A stretch of 64,000 nt of DNA from Salvia splendens. Lineage: Eukaryota > Streptophyta > Magnoliopsida > Lamiales > Lamiaceae. The position numbers and the translations under genes are program-made. The notes beneath the pieces are model-generated. The model searched no databases. It saw only the letters and a program-made list of their open reading frames with translations, and was not told the origin of the DNA. Positions 1 to 9,872 of this stretch are shown in pieces. The stretch covers positions 4,932,560 to 4,996,559 of the forward strand of contig NC_056045.1 in assembly GCF_004379255.2 (NCBI RefSeq), read 5' to 3'. Positions within the stretch are counted from its first letter, which is position 1. Every line of letters begins with the position of its first letter.

Positions 1-1
1 T

Positions 2-1993
2 TACAAGTATGAGTCTCCACCACCACCACCTTACAAGTATGAGTCTCCTCCTCCGCCACCGTACAAATACAAATCACCACCACCGCCTCCTTACAAATAT
101 GAGTCTCCACCACCACCACCTTACAAGTACAAGTCCCCTCCTCCCCCGCCATACAAATATGAATCTCCACCGCCACCACCTTATAAGTATGAATCACCTC
201 CTCCCCCACCATACAAATATAAGTCACCACCACCTCCTCCCTATGTGTACAAATCTCCCCCGCCACCGCCTTACAAGTATGAATCACCACCACCACCACC
301 CTACAAATACAAGTCTCCCCCGCCACCATCTTACAAGTACGAATCACCTCCACCACCACCCTACAAGTACAAATCACCACCGCCGCCGCCTTACAAGTAT
401 GAATCACCACCACCTCCGCCATACAAATACGAGTCTCCACCACCACCGCCATACAAGTACAAGTCACCTCCACCACCGCCATACAAATATGAATCTCCAC
501 CACCACCACCATACAAATATAAGTCACCACCACCTCCTCCTTATGTGTACAAATCTCCCCCACCACCACCTTACAAGTACGAATCACCTCCTCCACCACC
601 CTACAAATACAAATCGCCACCACCACCTCCTTACAAATACGAGTCACCTCCACCACCGCCATACAAATACGAATCTCCACCACCACCTCCATATGTTTAC
701 AAGTCTCCACCACCACCTCCCTACAAGTATGAATCGCCTCCACCTCCACCCTACAAATACGAATCCCCACCACCACCGCCATACAAGTACGAGTCACCTC
801 CACCACCGCCATACAAATATGAATCTCCACCACCACCTCCATATATTTACAAGTCTCCACCGCCACCACCATACAAGTACGAGTCACCTCCACCACCGCC
901 ATACAAATATGAATCTCCACCACCACCTCCATATGTTTACAAGTCTCCACCACCACCTCCCTACAAGTACGAATCGCCTCCACCTCCACCATACAAGTAC
1001 GAGTCTCCACCACCTCCTCCATATCTTTACAAGTCTCCTCCACCACTGCCATACAAATACGAATCTCCACCACCACCTCCCTACAAGTATGAATCGCCTC
1101 CACCTCCACCCTACAAATACGAATCCCTACCACCACCTCCATATGTTTACAAGTCTCCACCGCCACCACCATACAAGTACGAGTCACCTCCACCACCGCC
1201 ATACAAATATGAATCTCCACCACCACCTCCATATGTTTACCAGTCTCCACCACCACCTCCCTACAAGTACGAATCGCCTCCACCTCCAACATACAAGTAC
1301 GAGTCTCCACCACCTCCTCCATATCTTTACAAGTCTCCTCCACCACCACCATACAAATACGAATCTCCACCACCACCTCCATATGTGTACAAGTCTCCAC
1401 CACCACCTCCCTACAAGTATGAATCGCCTCCACCACCACCCTACAAATACGAGTCTCCACCACCCCCGCCATACAAGTACGAGTCACCTCCGCCACCGCC
1501 ATACAAATACGAATCTCCACCACCACCTCCATATGTTTACAAGTCTCCGCCACCACCACCCTACAAGTATGAATCGCCTCCACCTCCACCTTACAAGTAC
1601 GAGTCTCCACCACCACCACCATACAAGTACGAATCACCACCACCACCTCCATATCTTTACAAGTCTCCACCACCACCCCCTTACAAGTATGAATCACCTC
1701 CACCACCACCCTACAAATATGAGTCACCGCCACCTCCACCTTACGTATACAAGTCTCCACCACCCCCTTACAAATATGAATCACCTCCACCTCCACCTTA
1801 CAAATACGAGTCACCACCACCTCCTCCATATCTTTACAAGTCCCCTCCACCACCACCCTACATATACAATTCACCACCACCTCCTCCATATGTTTACAAA
1901 TCTCCACCACCACCACCACCCTACCTTTACAAATCACCTCCACCCCCATCTTACCTTTACAAATCTCCACCACCTCCACCAATCAAGTACTAA
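2..1993 (+). CDS. Extensin (SP5 / YXY type), 5' end outside window
   Basis: Hydroxyproline-rich structural glycoprotein of the cell wall. The reading frame is open from the first bases of the window to TAA at 1991-1993, so the signal peptide and start lie to the left. About 66 units of 30 bp encode decapeptides alternating SPPPPPYKYE/K with SPPPPPYVYK, YLYK or YIYK. In this family the Ser-Pro5 blocks are hydroxylated and arabinosylated, and the YXY motifs form isodityrosine cross-links. The array is nearly free of length errors: one SPPPP unit lies near 1760 and one SPPPPPP unit near 1905, both close to the 3' end. Single changes include SPPPLP, SLPPPP and YVYQ. The protein ends PPPPPIKY. The number of repeats outside the window is unknown. 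Confidence 0.93.
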   Translation, partial: YKYESPPPPPYKYESPPPPPYKYKSPPPPPYKYESPPPPPYKYKSPPPPPYKYESPPPPPYKYESPPPPPYKYKSPPPPPYVYKSPPPPPYKYESPPPPPYKYKSPPPPSYKYESPPPPPYKYKSPPPPPYKYESPPPPPYKYESPPPPPYKYKSPPPPPYKYESPPPPPYKYKSPPPPPYVYKSPPPPPYKYESPPPPPYKYKSPPPPPYKYESPPPPPYKYESPPPPPYVYKSPPPPPYKYESPPPPPYKYESPPPPPYKYESPPPPPYKYESPPPPPYIYKSPPPPPYKYESPPPPPYKYESPPPPPYVYKSPPPPPYKYESPPPPPYKYESPPPPPYLYKSPPPLPYKYESPPPPPYKYESPPPPPYKYESLPPPPYVYKSPPPPPYKYESPPPPPYKYESPPPPPYVYQSPPPPPYKYESPPPPTYKYESPPPPPYLYKSPPPPPYKYESPPPPPYVYKSPPPPPYKYESPPPPPYKYESPPPPPYKYESPPPPPYKYESPPPPPYVYKSPPPPPYKYESPPPPPYKYESPPPPPYKYESPPPPPYLYKSPPPPPYKYESPPPPPYKYESPPPPPYVYKSPPPPYKYESPPPPPYKYESPPPPPYLYKSPPPPPYIYNSPPPPPYVYKSPPPPPPYLYKSPPPPSYLYKSPPPPPIKY

Positions 1994-2658
1994 TCACCTC
2001 ACTCCCATCATACATCTCCCCATCACCCCATTCACCTTCATCCAATTTGTTATCATATCTCTTCACATCCTTCATTGTATTATTTATTTACCAAAACCAT
2101 CATCATTATTCCATTCAAACAAACCTTGGTTCTTTTCTGTTTGCTTCATCATTAATATTGTCAAGATAAAGGTCTCACCTCTCTTCTAGTATCCATAATG
2201 CTCAGCATCCTATCAAGGAGTTGCGGACAAAAAAGAGTCAGATGATCAATGTTTGCCGATCTTTTTCTTTGATCTTAATTGTAACTTGTGTTTTTCATGT
2301 ACTTTATATATTAATGTCCATTTTTATACCAACGTCTTCCCTCAACACATTGGATTTTGACAAACTTACTCGTGATCTACAAACCAATTAATCGGATCCT
2401 TATTAAGGGTTGCCAAATTGATTTTATTATAATTGTCATTATACGCTAATCACATTTTTTACCACATATATGCAAGAGCCTTTTCAAGTAATAAGAGTCA
2501 AATTTGATGTAAATTGTTTGTAACTTATAATTAAGACAACGTGATTCTATAACGGTTTTACATCTTTGTGAGGTGAACAAGTCTCCAAGTCTATTTCATC
2601 TGTCATTGGTGGGCAGGGATCGGTTTCTTTTTGTTTTGTTCATTTTCAAGATTTTATA
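1994..2658. other. 3' flank of the extensin gene
   Basis: This is AT-rich DNA after the extensin stop, probably 3' UTR for the first few hundred bases. I see no conserved coding sequence. Confidence 0.5.
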
Positions 2659-2659
2659 C

Positions 2660-2848
2660 TCTCTCCGTCCTCCAATAATTGTACACTTTGTTTCGGTACG
2701 AATTTTAGAAAATGTAAACGAAAGTAGGTTAAAAAAATTAGTGAAATATGAGTCTTATTTATTATTTATGATAAAAAGTAAAAGAGAAAAATTAATGCAG
2801 GAAAGATGAAAATGACAAAAGTAGAGAATTAAAGGGAACTGAGAGAAC
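2660..2848. mobile_element. Degenerate Stowaway-like MITE
   Basis: The left end reads TA-CTCTCTCCGTCCTCC, close to the Stowaway terminus CTCCCTCCGT after a TA target. The right end near 2848 is decayed, so that boundary is approximate. Confidence 0.45.
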
Positions 2849-3785
2849 ATTATTTTTCTATAGTTACCTGAAATGAGTCTAGCGGATGTATGAGATGGTG
2901 CATAAAATCATTTGAGATGAATTACAAAAAGTCAAGTACGAACTTTTAAAACTATTTAAAAGGATTAATCTTAATCTTAATATCTACAAATTTTGCAAAA
3001 AAACAAACATGCCTTCCCCTGATTAATGCTTTTCAGTCTTCCATTGAGAAAATATGATATGCGTCGCATTCTTTTTATTGAAAGAAGAAAAAGATATGAC
3101 ATTTAGTGAATTTATTGCTTTTATTTTATAATTTGTCTATTTTATCTCAATTTTTAACAATATTATCCCAATCTTTTAAATTATAATTTTTTCTTATAAC
3201 TTTTAGATTATTATTTTTATGAAAATAAAAACTAAAGTGGAATATATAATATCATCGTGCACAATTTATTTTCAGAGGAAAATATCATCCAACACATCTT
3301 GTCAAGATTTAATTGTTAGAATGAATTTTCATAGATAAATTGATAGTACAATTTTGAAAAGATTGGTGTAAAATTGATAATTTAAACAAGTTAATAATTG
3401 TTTTCAAAAAATAAAAACTAAACTGAAATATTAATATCATTATATACAACTTATATTCAGTGAAAAATAGTAGTAATACTTAAATCATCTTCCAACACAT
3501 TATGCTAAATTAAAAAAATTTGTTAAAATAAAAAAGTTGGGATAGAATTGGTATAATTACTAAAAATAGAATAAAATTGACGAATTTAAAAATCAGAATA
3601 AAAAAGAGATTCAATCATTAATCCTTCAATAGTTTTTCTTAAAAAAACAACTAATTGACAATTGCGACGTATATTCTTTTCTTTAATAAATTAATTAGTA
3701 ATCTCCGTCATCATTTAAATCTAATTAATAAATCAATAAATTATGATTCCATGATCGTAATAATTTGAACGCCATACAAAAAAAG
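2849..3785. other. AT-rich intergenic DNA
   Basis: I see no gene here. The stretch is low-complexity AT-rich sequence with no ORF resembling a known protein. Confidence 0.5.
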
Positions 3786-4202
3786 GGAAATTGGTCCCTA
3801 AAATCATAAACTTTACCTAAAATTTGGTATTTTCCACCAACTATAAAATAGTATAATATCACAAACTTTGCACTTTGTTTGATATTTTCCAAAGCATATC
3901 TATTACTATTATATTTGACTAACTTACGAGACTTTTTTATCATACTTGTCACAATTAAATCAACATCGTTTTCAACGTGGCATTATATCCTACATGTTAT
4001 AAACATAAAAAGTGATTTAAAATATCATAAAATGTATCACAACTGCCTACATAAAATAAGATTTTGATGAAAATATCATATTTTAGTGAGTTTGGAAAAT
4101 ACCAAACAAAATGCAAAATTTGTAATATTATAAACCAATTTCAAAACTCATGAAAAATAGCAAATTTTAGGCAAAGTTTATAATTTTAGAGACCAATATT
4201 CC
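3786..4202. mobile_element. Foldback (long inverted repeat) MITE
   Basis: The two ends are imperfect inverted copies of about 100 bp. The left end begins GGGAAATTGGTCCCTAAAAT. The right end, reverse complemented, begins GGAATATTGGTCTCTAAAAT. Both continue through matching ATAAACTTT(A/G)CC and TTTGGTATTTTCC blocks. There is no coding capacity. The superfamily (hAT- or Mutator-like) is not clear, because no target duplication could be fixed. Confidence 0.6.
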
Positions 4203-4502
4203 AAAAAAGAAAATGAGAAACTGTCTTAAGTTTTATTTAGCAGGGCAAAAATGCAACTGTTCCGAGTAAGAAAACTACACGCCTCAAACTCACCTGTCCG
4301 AAATCAAGCACCCAGCTGCACTGACAATTACGTCAGCCTACTTATGCAATGTTTACTACCATCCAAAGTTGAATTAAGCAACAGAGTTTTGGGGATACAC
4401 ATACAACCCCCATAAACAAACTATTATTCAAAATTGAATCAAACCGGTTGTTATCGATGAAAACCCAAGCCAACGTCGTCGTCGTTATCGTCATGCGCAT
4501 AC

Positions 4503-5863
4503 TTAAGCACCACCGGAACCGTATTTCTTACCGAGGACGAGTAACTGCAGCTTATCGTAGCCAGCAAGCACACCAGCACCGGCAATGGCCCTCAGAATGT
4601 TTGCTCCAGCTCCCTTGAACAGAGATTTGGCACCCTCGTTCTTCAAGATCTGAGAGAATGCGTCCAATGAGCTTTTGTATTTTACTGCTTCACCAGACGT
4701 CATCATCATACGTCTACGAACGGTGTCAATTGGGTACGATGCAAGACCAGCACCGTTTGTGATCAGCCAACCCAGGGCAAAGCTAGCAAAGAAACTATCC
4801 TGAAACCAACAAATTATTTCAAAGACAGGTCGGGTCAGTACAATCCAAATTGTTCAGATGCAGACGAAGATTCATATTTAGAGTTATAGATACCTGCAGC
4901 GTGCCAGTGAGAAGAACTGGCTTCAATGAATCGTACATTCCAAAGTAGAGACCGCGGTAAACAATGATTCCTACACATGATATGTTGAATCCGCGATACA
5001 GTCCAGCAATGCCATCGGACGCCAAAGTCTTCCTGTAGACATCAATCAGGCCGTTGAACTGCCTCTCTCCTCCCTTCTTTGCAGCCTTGGCATCATTAGC
5101 CAATCTAGTACGAGCATAGTCCAGAGAGTAAACAAAGAGGAGAGAAGAGGCACCAGCTGCACCACCTGAAGCCAAGTTCCCAGCAAACCACTTCCAGTAA
5201 CCATCCCTGTCTTTCTTAAAGTTGAAAAGCCTCTTGAAGTAATCCTTGAATGCAAAATTCAAGGCCTGTAAACGATTCAAAAGATTTATTTAGTACTACT
5301 ATATACACTAGGGGGTAAAGGAAACATATTACCAGTGTCCAGAAAACAAAAATCATATAACTTGCCTGGGTTGGGAAGTAACGGATCACATTAGCAGTGT
5401 TTCCTCTCCACAAAGAGCCAAATCCTTCTTCTTTAATTGTTCGTGAGAAACATTCACCAATACCTCCGTATGGTTTAGATAATCTACCAGTCTTAAGCAT
5501 TTCATCCTGGTTTTGTATCAGTAGTTTCACACGCTCAATAGGAGCTGCAGCTGTTTTCGACACTGCCGCAGAGACTCCACCCATGAGAAAATCAATGGCA
5601 AAGCCCGCAAATCCTTTCTCAGCAGGAGCTTGTGCAAAAACTGGGGAGGCAGTAGACTTGACCATAGAAAGGTCACATGTCATTTGACATGGATATGCCA
5701 ATGCAGTGTTGGTGTAGTTCCCATATTTGAACTGTGATTGATAGAGAGATGGTCGGGGCTGGCTTCCTTCAAATGCTCCAAAACGTTGAGTGGGGGTTGT
5801 CCGGTAGAGCTTCCCAGTCACCTTCTGAGCAATGGTGGGATAGTGTGGCTGATCCATAGTCAT
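4503..5863 (-). CDS. AAC: Mitochondrial ADP/ATP carrier protein (adenine nucleotide translocator)
   Basis: Exchanges matrix ATP for cytosolic ADP across the inner mitochondrial membrane. Coding exons (minus strand) are 5863-5366, 5265-4894 and 4799-4503; all junctions are phase 0, giving 388 residues, the usual length of plant precursors. The first 75 or so residues form the plant-type N-terminal extension. Three mitochondrial carrier repeats follow, with [10 protein letters not shown] in the first, a YARTRLAND segment in the second and the AAC signature RRRMMM at residues 318-323 in the third. Start: ATGACTATGGATCAG at 5863, just downstream of a 5'-UTR intron acceptor; the second ATG, two codons later, is also possible. 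Intron 2 is GT-AG. Intron 1 (5365-5266) has a GC donor, CAG|GCAAGT. Confidence 0.96.
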
Positions 5864-6995
5864 TTCTTTCTGTGAAAATGAAAAATTCAGCTATCAGACT
5901 ACAAAATCAAATGGCTATTGAATGGACAGAATGAAATAGCAAGCAACAGAGTAGCACCTGACAAAAGTATGGAGACATTATTCTTTAAATAGTGAAAAAA
6001 TAATACTGGAAACACATCAGTGCATAGAATATCCCAGAAAAACAACAGCACTATTAAGAAACATATAGTATATAAATGATTTTGAGGAATGGTGGTTCCA
6101 GTACAGTAGAAAAATACTTAACCGCGTACACACAAACACACACACATCGATCAGCTTCCACAAGGTCATTATTATGTTTACAACAAACGAGCTCAAAGAT
6201 TATCCAGAAAAAGTGCCATTTATTTATAAATTATAATATCTCGTAACTATCCAAAAAGAAAAGATGGATTATAAAGATTTTCAAATCATCAATTGAAAAT
6301 GCCAGAAAGTGCAAACTCATGACAGCTTAATTGAGAATCATCCTAGAAACGGAAATAGAAATGTCATAACGACTTCAATAATTAATCCAGGGTAATATCT
6401 GGAACACAGTATTTCACAAAATATCAGAAGAATCACTAGAGAAAATGGCAAAAATAGAAATCCCTCATAATTGTGCAAGAAAGTGGCCTTCCCATCCCAT
6501 AAAAACAAAGCCTGTCAAAGTCACATCCATTTGCGAGAATAATAGAACTACCATGATTTAGTTCTCACAAAAGTAAACAACTGAAACTGAAACTAAAACG
6601 TCGGAATTAATCGATTAAATTCAATCATGATAAGAACTTCATGAAATCAGTTGAAGATACTTATTCATGAAAAAAAACAGCACGATTTGCATCTACATCC
6701 ATCAGATCTACTATTTAAGTGATTAAATATACGAAACGAAAGCAACAATCAAGGCAAATTCCAAAAGGATTCTGCAAGCACCCAATACACTAGACAAAGT
6801 TAAAGGAACAGGCAGATCGCTATATATTAAAGAGAAGTTCCGAAACCAATCCAGCTGCAGAATTTATTCCGATGAATTTAGAGAGTCGAAGGGTGTGAAA
6901 ATTGTGGTACCTTCGCGTAGACGATGAGAGACAGAGAGAGAACTCCGCCTTGACCTAACAATTTCTCACGCAATTCAACAAAGTTAAGAGCACTG
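5864..6995 (-). other. 5' leader of the ADP/ATP carrier, with a 5'-UTR intron
   Basis: Reading on the minus strand, a donor GAAG|GTACC lies at 6911/6910 and an acceptor TTTTCACAG about 10 nt before the start codon. This predicts a non-coding exon of roughly 6911-6970 and a 5'-UTR intron of about 1.04 kb. Long 5'-UTR introns are common in strongly expressed plant genes. The transcription start is inferred from the TATA box. Confidence 0.65.
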
Positions 6996-7002
6996 TTATA
7001 TA
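6996..7002 (-). promoter_or_regulatory. TATA box of the ADP/ATP carrier gene
   Basis: TATATAA on the minus strand, about 85 nt upstream of the 5'-UTR splice donor. This places a start site near 6965-6970. Confidence 0.6.
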
Positions 7003-7009
7003 GCGGCTA

Positions 7010-8505
7010 CTTTCCCCTTTCTTTTTTCATTTTCATTTTCCATTTTTCCATTTTTATTTGGAAAATTACTACTTGAATTACTCTATTTTGAAGTAAAATC
7101 ATAAAAAATCTAAATTAATAAACAAAACGGTTAATAATATTAACATCCATTAACAGATATTATTGCACGACCAGCTATATTTTTTCCGGCATCAAATTCT
7201 TAACATAGAGTTACTTTTAAAAGATTATTTATTCATAATGAATCAAGCAAAAATAAGCTTAAATGGGTAAAAATGATCAAACGTGTGATATATTTAAACT
7301 TCAATCCACCCTAATGAATTAACATATCCTACTATTGTTATCTATTTTTGATCATGCACGGATTCTCCTAAAAATATTACTCCACATTATTGCAGTGTCG
7401 AATACGCGCATGGTGTGGGTGCGACTCACGTGGGATATGTCACTCGAAAAATTCCTTAGAAATACGGCACGTCCATCACACGAATCTGATTCGTCTATTT
7501 TTCCTTGTATATTTTTCTTTTCTTTAGAGTTTATTGGAATCTTTGTTTTAAATTTTTCAATGAAGTGTCCTATTTACTTGATTATTTTAATTGGTGTTTT
7601 CATTTCTTTAGAATAGTAGTATTTTTTATTTATGGATTTGTTTTTATTTTTTATAAATAGGTACTAGTACTTAGAACATTACTTGACGAGTCACAGCTTA
7701 ATTTCTTCTAAATATGCGTACACACATCACATCTCCTCCACATGCACTTGCACCCATCCAACACAAATTTAGGCTAATTCTAAAAAATAAATAGTCCAAA
7801 AAAAGTTTAGAAAGATTTTTCCTCTAGCGGTGCATGCTGTGAATTTATATATTCTGATTAAGTGATTATATTTAGACTTGATACCAAGATGTTTGTAGTC
7901 TTGTAGATGAAAAATCAACGATTGTATAGTTGTAGTACAATTCACTTGTTATGACTTAGGAAATTTGTTCTTCGATTCACAAATACTATTCAACTAGGGG
8001 GAACTCTCCACGCAAGTGATCAAGCATGCAAATTCAAAGCCAGCTAACAAAAACCAACAATATCAAACACCTTCTCATCAAATCATTTTGAATCAACATT
8101 TACAAACACCTTCTCTCATCAAATGGAAATGGCTTGATGCTAGATTGAAAAAAAATAACAAATACCTCACATCAATTCACACCATAACTCTAATTCTATT
8201 TAAAAGGTTACATTAAAAAAACTCGTCTACATACAGTTGATATCCTCCCACATTTTGGTGCAAAATTAAGCTATGATCTCATCTATCTTGCACTCCCTAA
8301 GTCCAACTTCCATTTTCCCACCATCCACCCTAACAATATCACAACATTCACATCTATCAATCTGCAATAAGAATCAAACAAACCAACATAAGATCACCTT
8401 TTCAATAGACACACAAACTTGTATAAAGAGCTACACTAAACAAACAATCATATGTGTGGGGATGACCAAATAAAAACATATTCAACTAGGAATCAATTTG
8501 ATTTT
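7010..8505. other. AT-rich intergenic DNA
   Basis: No gene or clear transposon is seen. The short ORFs here have no family features. Confidence 0.5.
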
Positions 8506-9273
8506 TGTTGGATTTTGGGATTACAAGAGATACAACCGGGCGTAATACAACCCAAAAGAAGGAATACAAATGAAAACTGAACTGAAATTACAACTAAAAA
8601 TCAAAACAACTAAACCGTGAAATTTGTTAGCCGAGTCGAGGAGTCCTCTTTCCGCAAGACGAGATACGCCCCGGTAGTGCTCTTCGGATTGGCGTTTCGT
8701 CCCCAAAGATAAAACGGCTACGTCTCTGGTGAAGCAGCACCGCAATCAACAGAGCTCCGGCGAACTGGATGGAGGAGAGGGCAGAACTTTCGACAGAAAA
8801 AACAATGCAGAAAGAGGGAGAGAGCTTATGATGCAAATGCTTGTGAATATTGTGTCTAATGCAGTGGAATGGCTAGTCTATTTATAGGCCAAGCCACCAT
8901 GCTGGGTCAACCAAGCCATGAAGCTCATCATGGCATATTCGTAACCGTCGGCGGTTACGAGCGTGTGTCAGGAGTGTGCCTTTCGCGTGTGGATTTCTCA
9001 CGTGGCGCTTGACTGTGCCACGCTTGACGATGTGTCAAGCCACTAGGATTGCTGACTCAGCGGTGGTCTAAAAAGATTACTACGGGTCCAAACCCAAGCC
9101 CAAAGACCACCCAAAGACCATCGGGATCAGGCTCGGGCAGGCGGCGACGGGGCGCGCGCTCGCGTGTGGGCTCTTTCACCCATCTTGGTCCACTATAATT
9201 ATTAAGTAACATAAAGTCACTTAATTTAAACACGTTAAAAGATGTGTCACTTCTCCAATGTGGGATATTAACA
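8506..9273 (-). mobile_element. Probable solo LTR (Copia-like), minus orientation
   Basis: On the minus strand the segment starts TGTTAATATCCCACATTGG, a familiar plant LTR start, and ends CCAACA, giving TGTT...AACA ends. It contains a TATA box (GGCCTATAAATAG, around 8877-8889). A pyrimidine-rich 5' leader and a U-rich end follow, as in an LTR promoter and R region. No primer-binding site or polypurine tract lies beside it, so it is probably solo. I could not find a clean 5-bp target duplication, so the ends are tentative. It is GC-richer than its surroundings. Confidence 0.6.
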
Positions 9274-9635
9274 CTAGTTAATCATTCCCTAAGCTCCAAC
9301 TCCAAAATTTAATTAAAAGCTAATTATGCCCAACTTTAATCCACTATTTCTCACTCACGGAAATCGGTTTTGAGAAAGTGAATATACTACATTTATCTAC
9401 GTAAAATGTAGATCGACGCTATATCATTTAATTTCACAAAATTAGATATCTCGTCATATTTATTATTTGGTCAAAATCCATTAACGAGCATATTTATTCC
9501 ATGATTTCTACAATTTTTGTATAATTTTCTGATATCACAAAAAATTACTCATTTTTAAAATTATTTTCACTAGTAGGATTTTAAAAATGGTATGCAAAAG
9601 CTGCACGAAAGATTTTTTCTGCATCCACCATTGTA
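9274..9635. other. AT-rich intergenic DNA
   Basis: Nothing recognisable lies between the LTR and the next MITE. Confidence 0.5.
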
Positions 9636-9870
9636 CTCCCTCCGTCCCGTGCTACTCGCACGTTTGCTTTTCGGCTCGTCACAAAGTCCTTACACTATTT
9701 ATAATTTAAGTTAGAATTAATGCATTTAATTAATATGTTAGTTTAAGTTAAGAGCTCTTTTATTAAGTGATGTCTCATTACACCTAAAATTCTTTTTTAA
9801 TTACAAAAAAAAATCAATCCCAAATTTACGGCCTAAAATGAAAAGTGCGAGTAGCATGGGACGGAGGGAG
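9636..9870. mobile_element. Stowaway MITE, family A
   Basis: Inverted ends CTCCCTCCGTCCCGTGCTAC and GTAGCATGGGACGGAGGGAG are flanked by TA on both sides. Length is 235 bp. The interior (GCTTTTCGGCTCGTCACAAA and following bases) is shared with the MITE at 33493-33713. Confidence 0.9.
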
Positions 9871-9872
9871 TA

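Noticed and set aside
9..2189. Open frame of 726 codons (His/Leu/Thr-rich) overlapping the extensin
   Set aside because: It is the +1 frame of a 30-bp repeat, with unnatural composition; the extensin frame explains the sequence.
5397..5687. Plus-strand ORF in the ADP/ATP carrier exon 1
   Set aside because: Antisense shadow of a conserved carrier exon.
7876..7892. TTGGTATCAAG on the minus strand as a primer-binding site
   Set aside because: It resembles the initiator-Met-tRNA site but lies over 600 bp from the LTR end at 8506, so it cannot be the primer site of that LTR.
8016..8473. Two plus-strand ORFs of 66 codons each
   Set aside because: Low-complexity Asn/Thr/Ile-rich frames in AT-rich DNA; no start context or homology.
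8485..9277. ACTAG direct repeats as target duplication of the solo LTR
   Set aside because: The segment between them would not start with TG or end with CA, so the match is probably chance.
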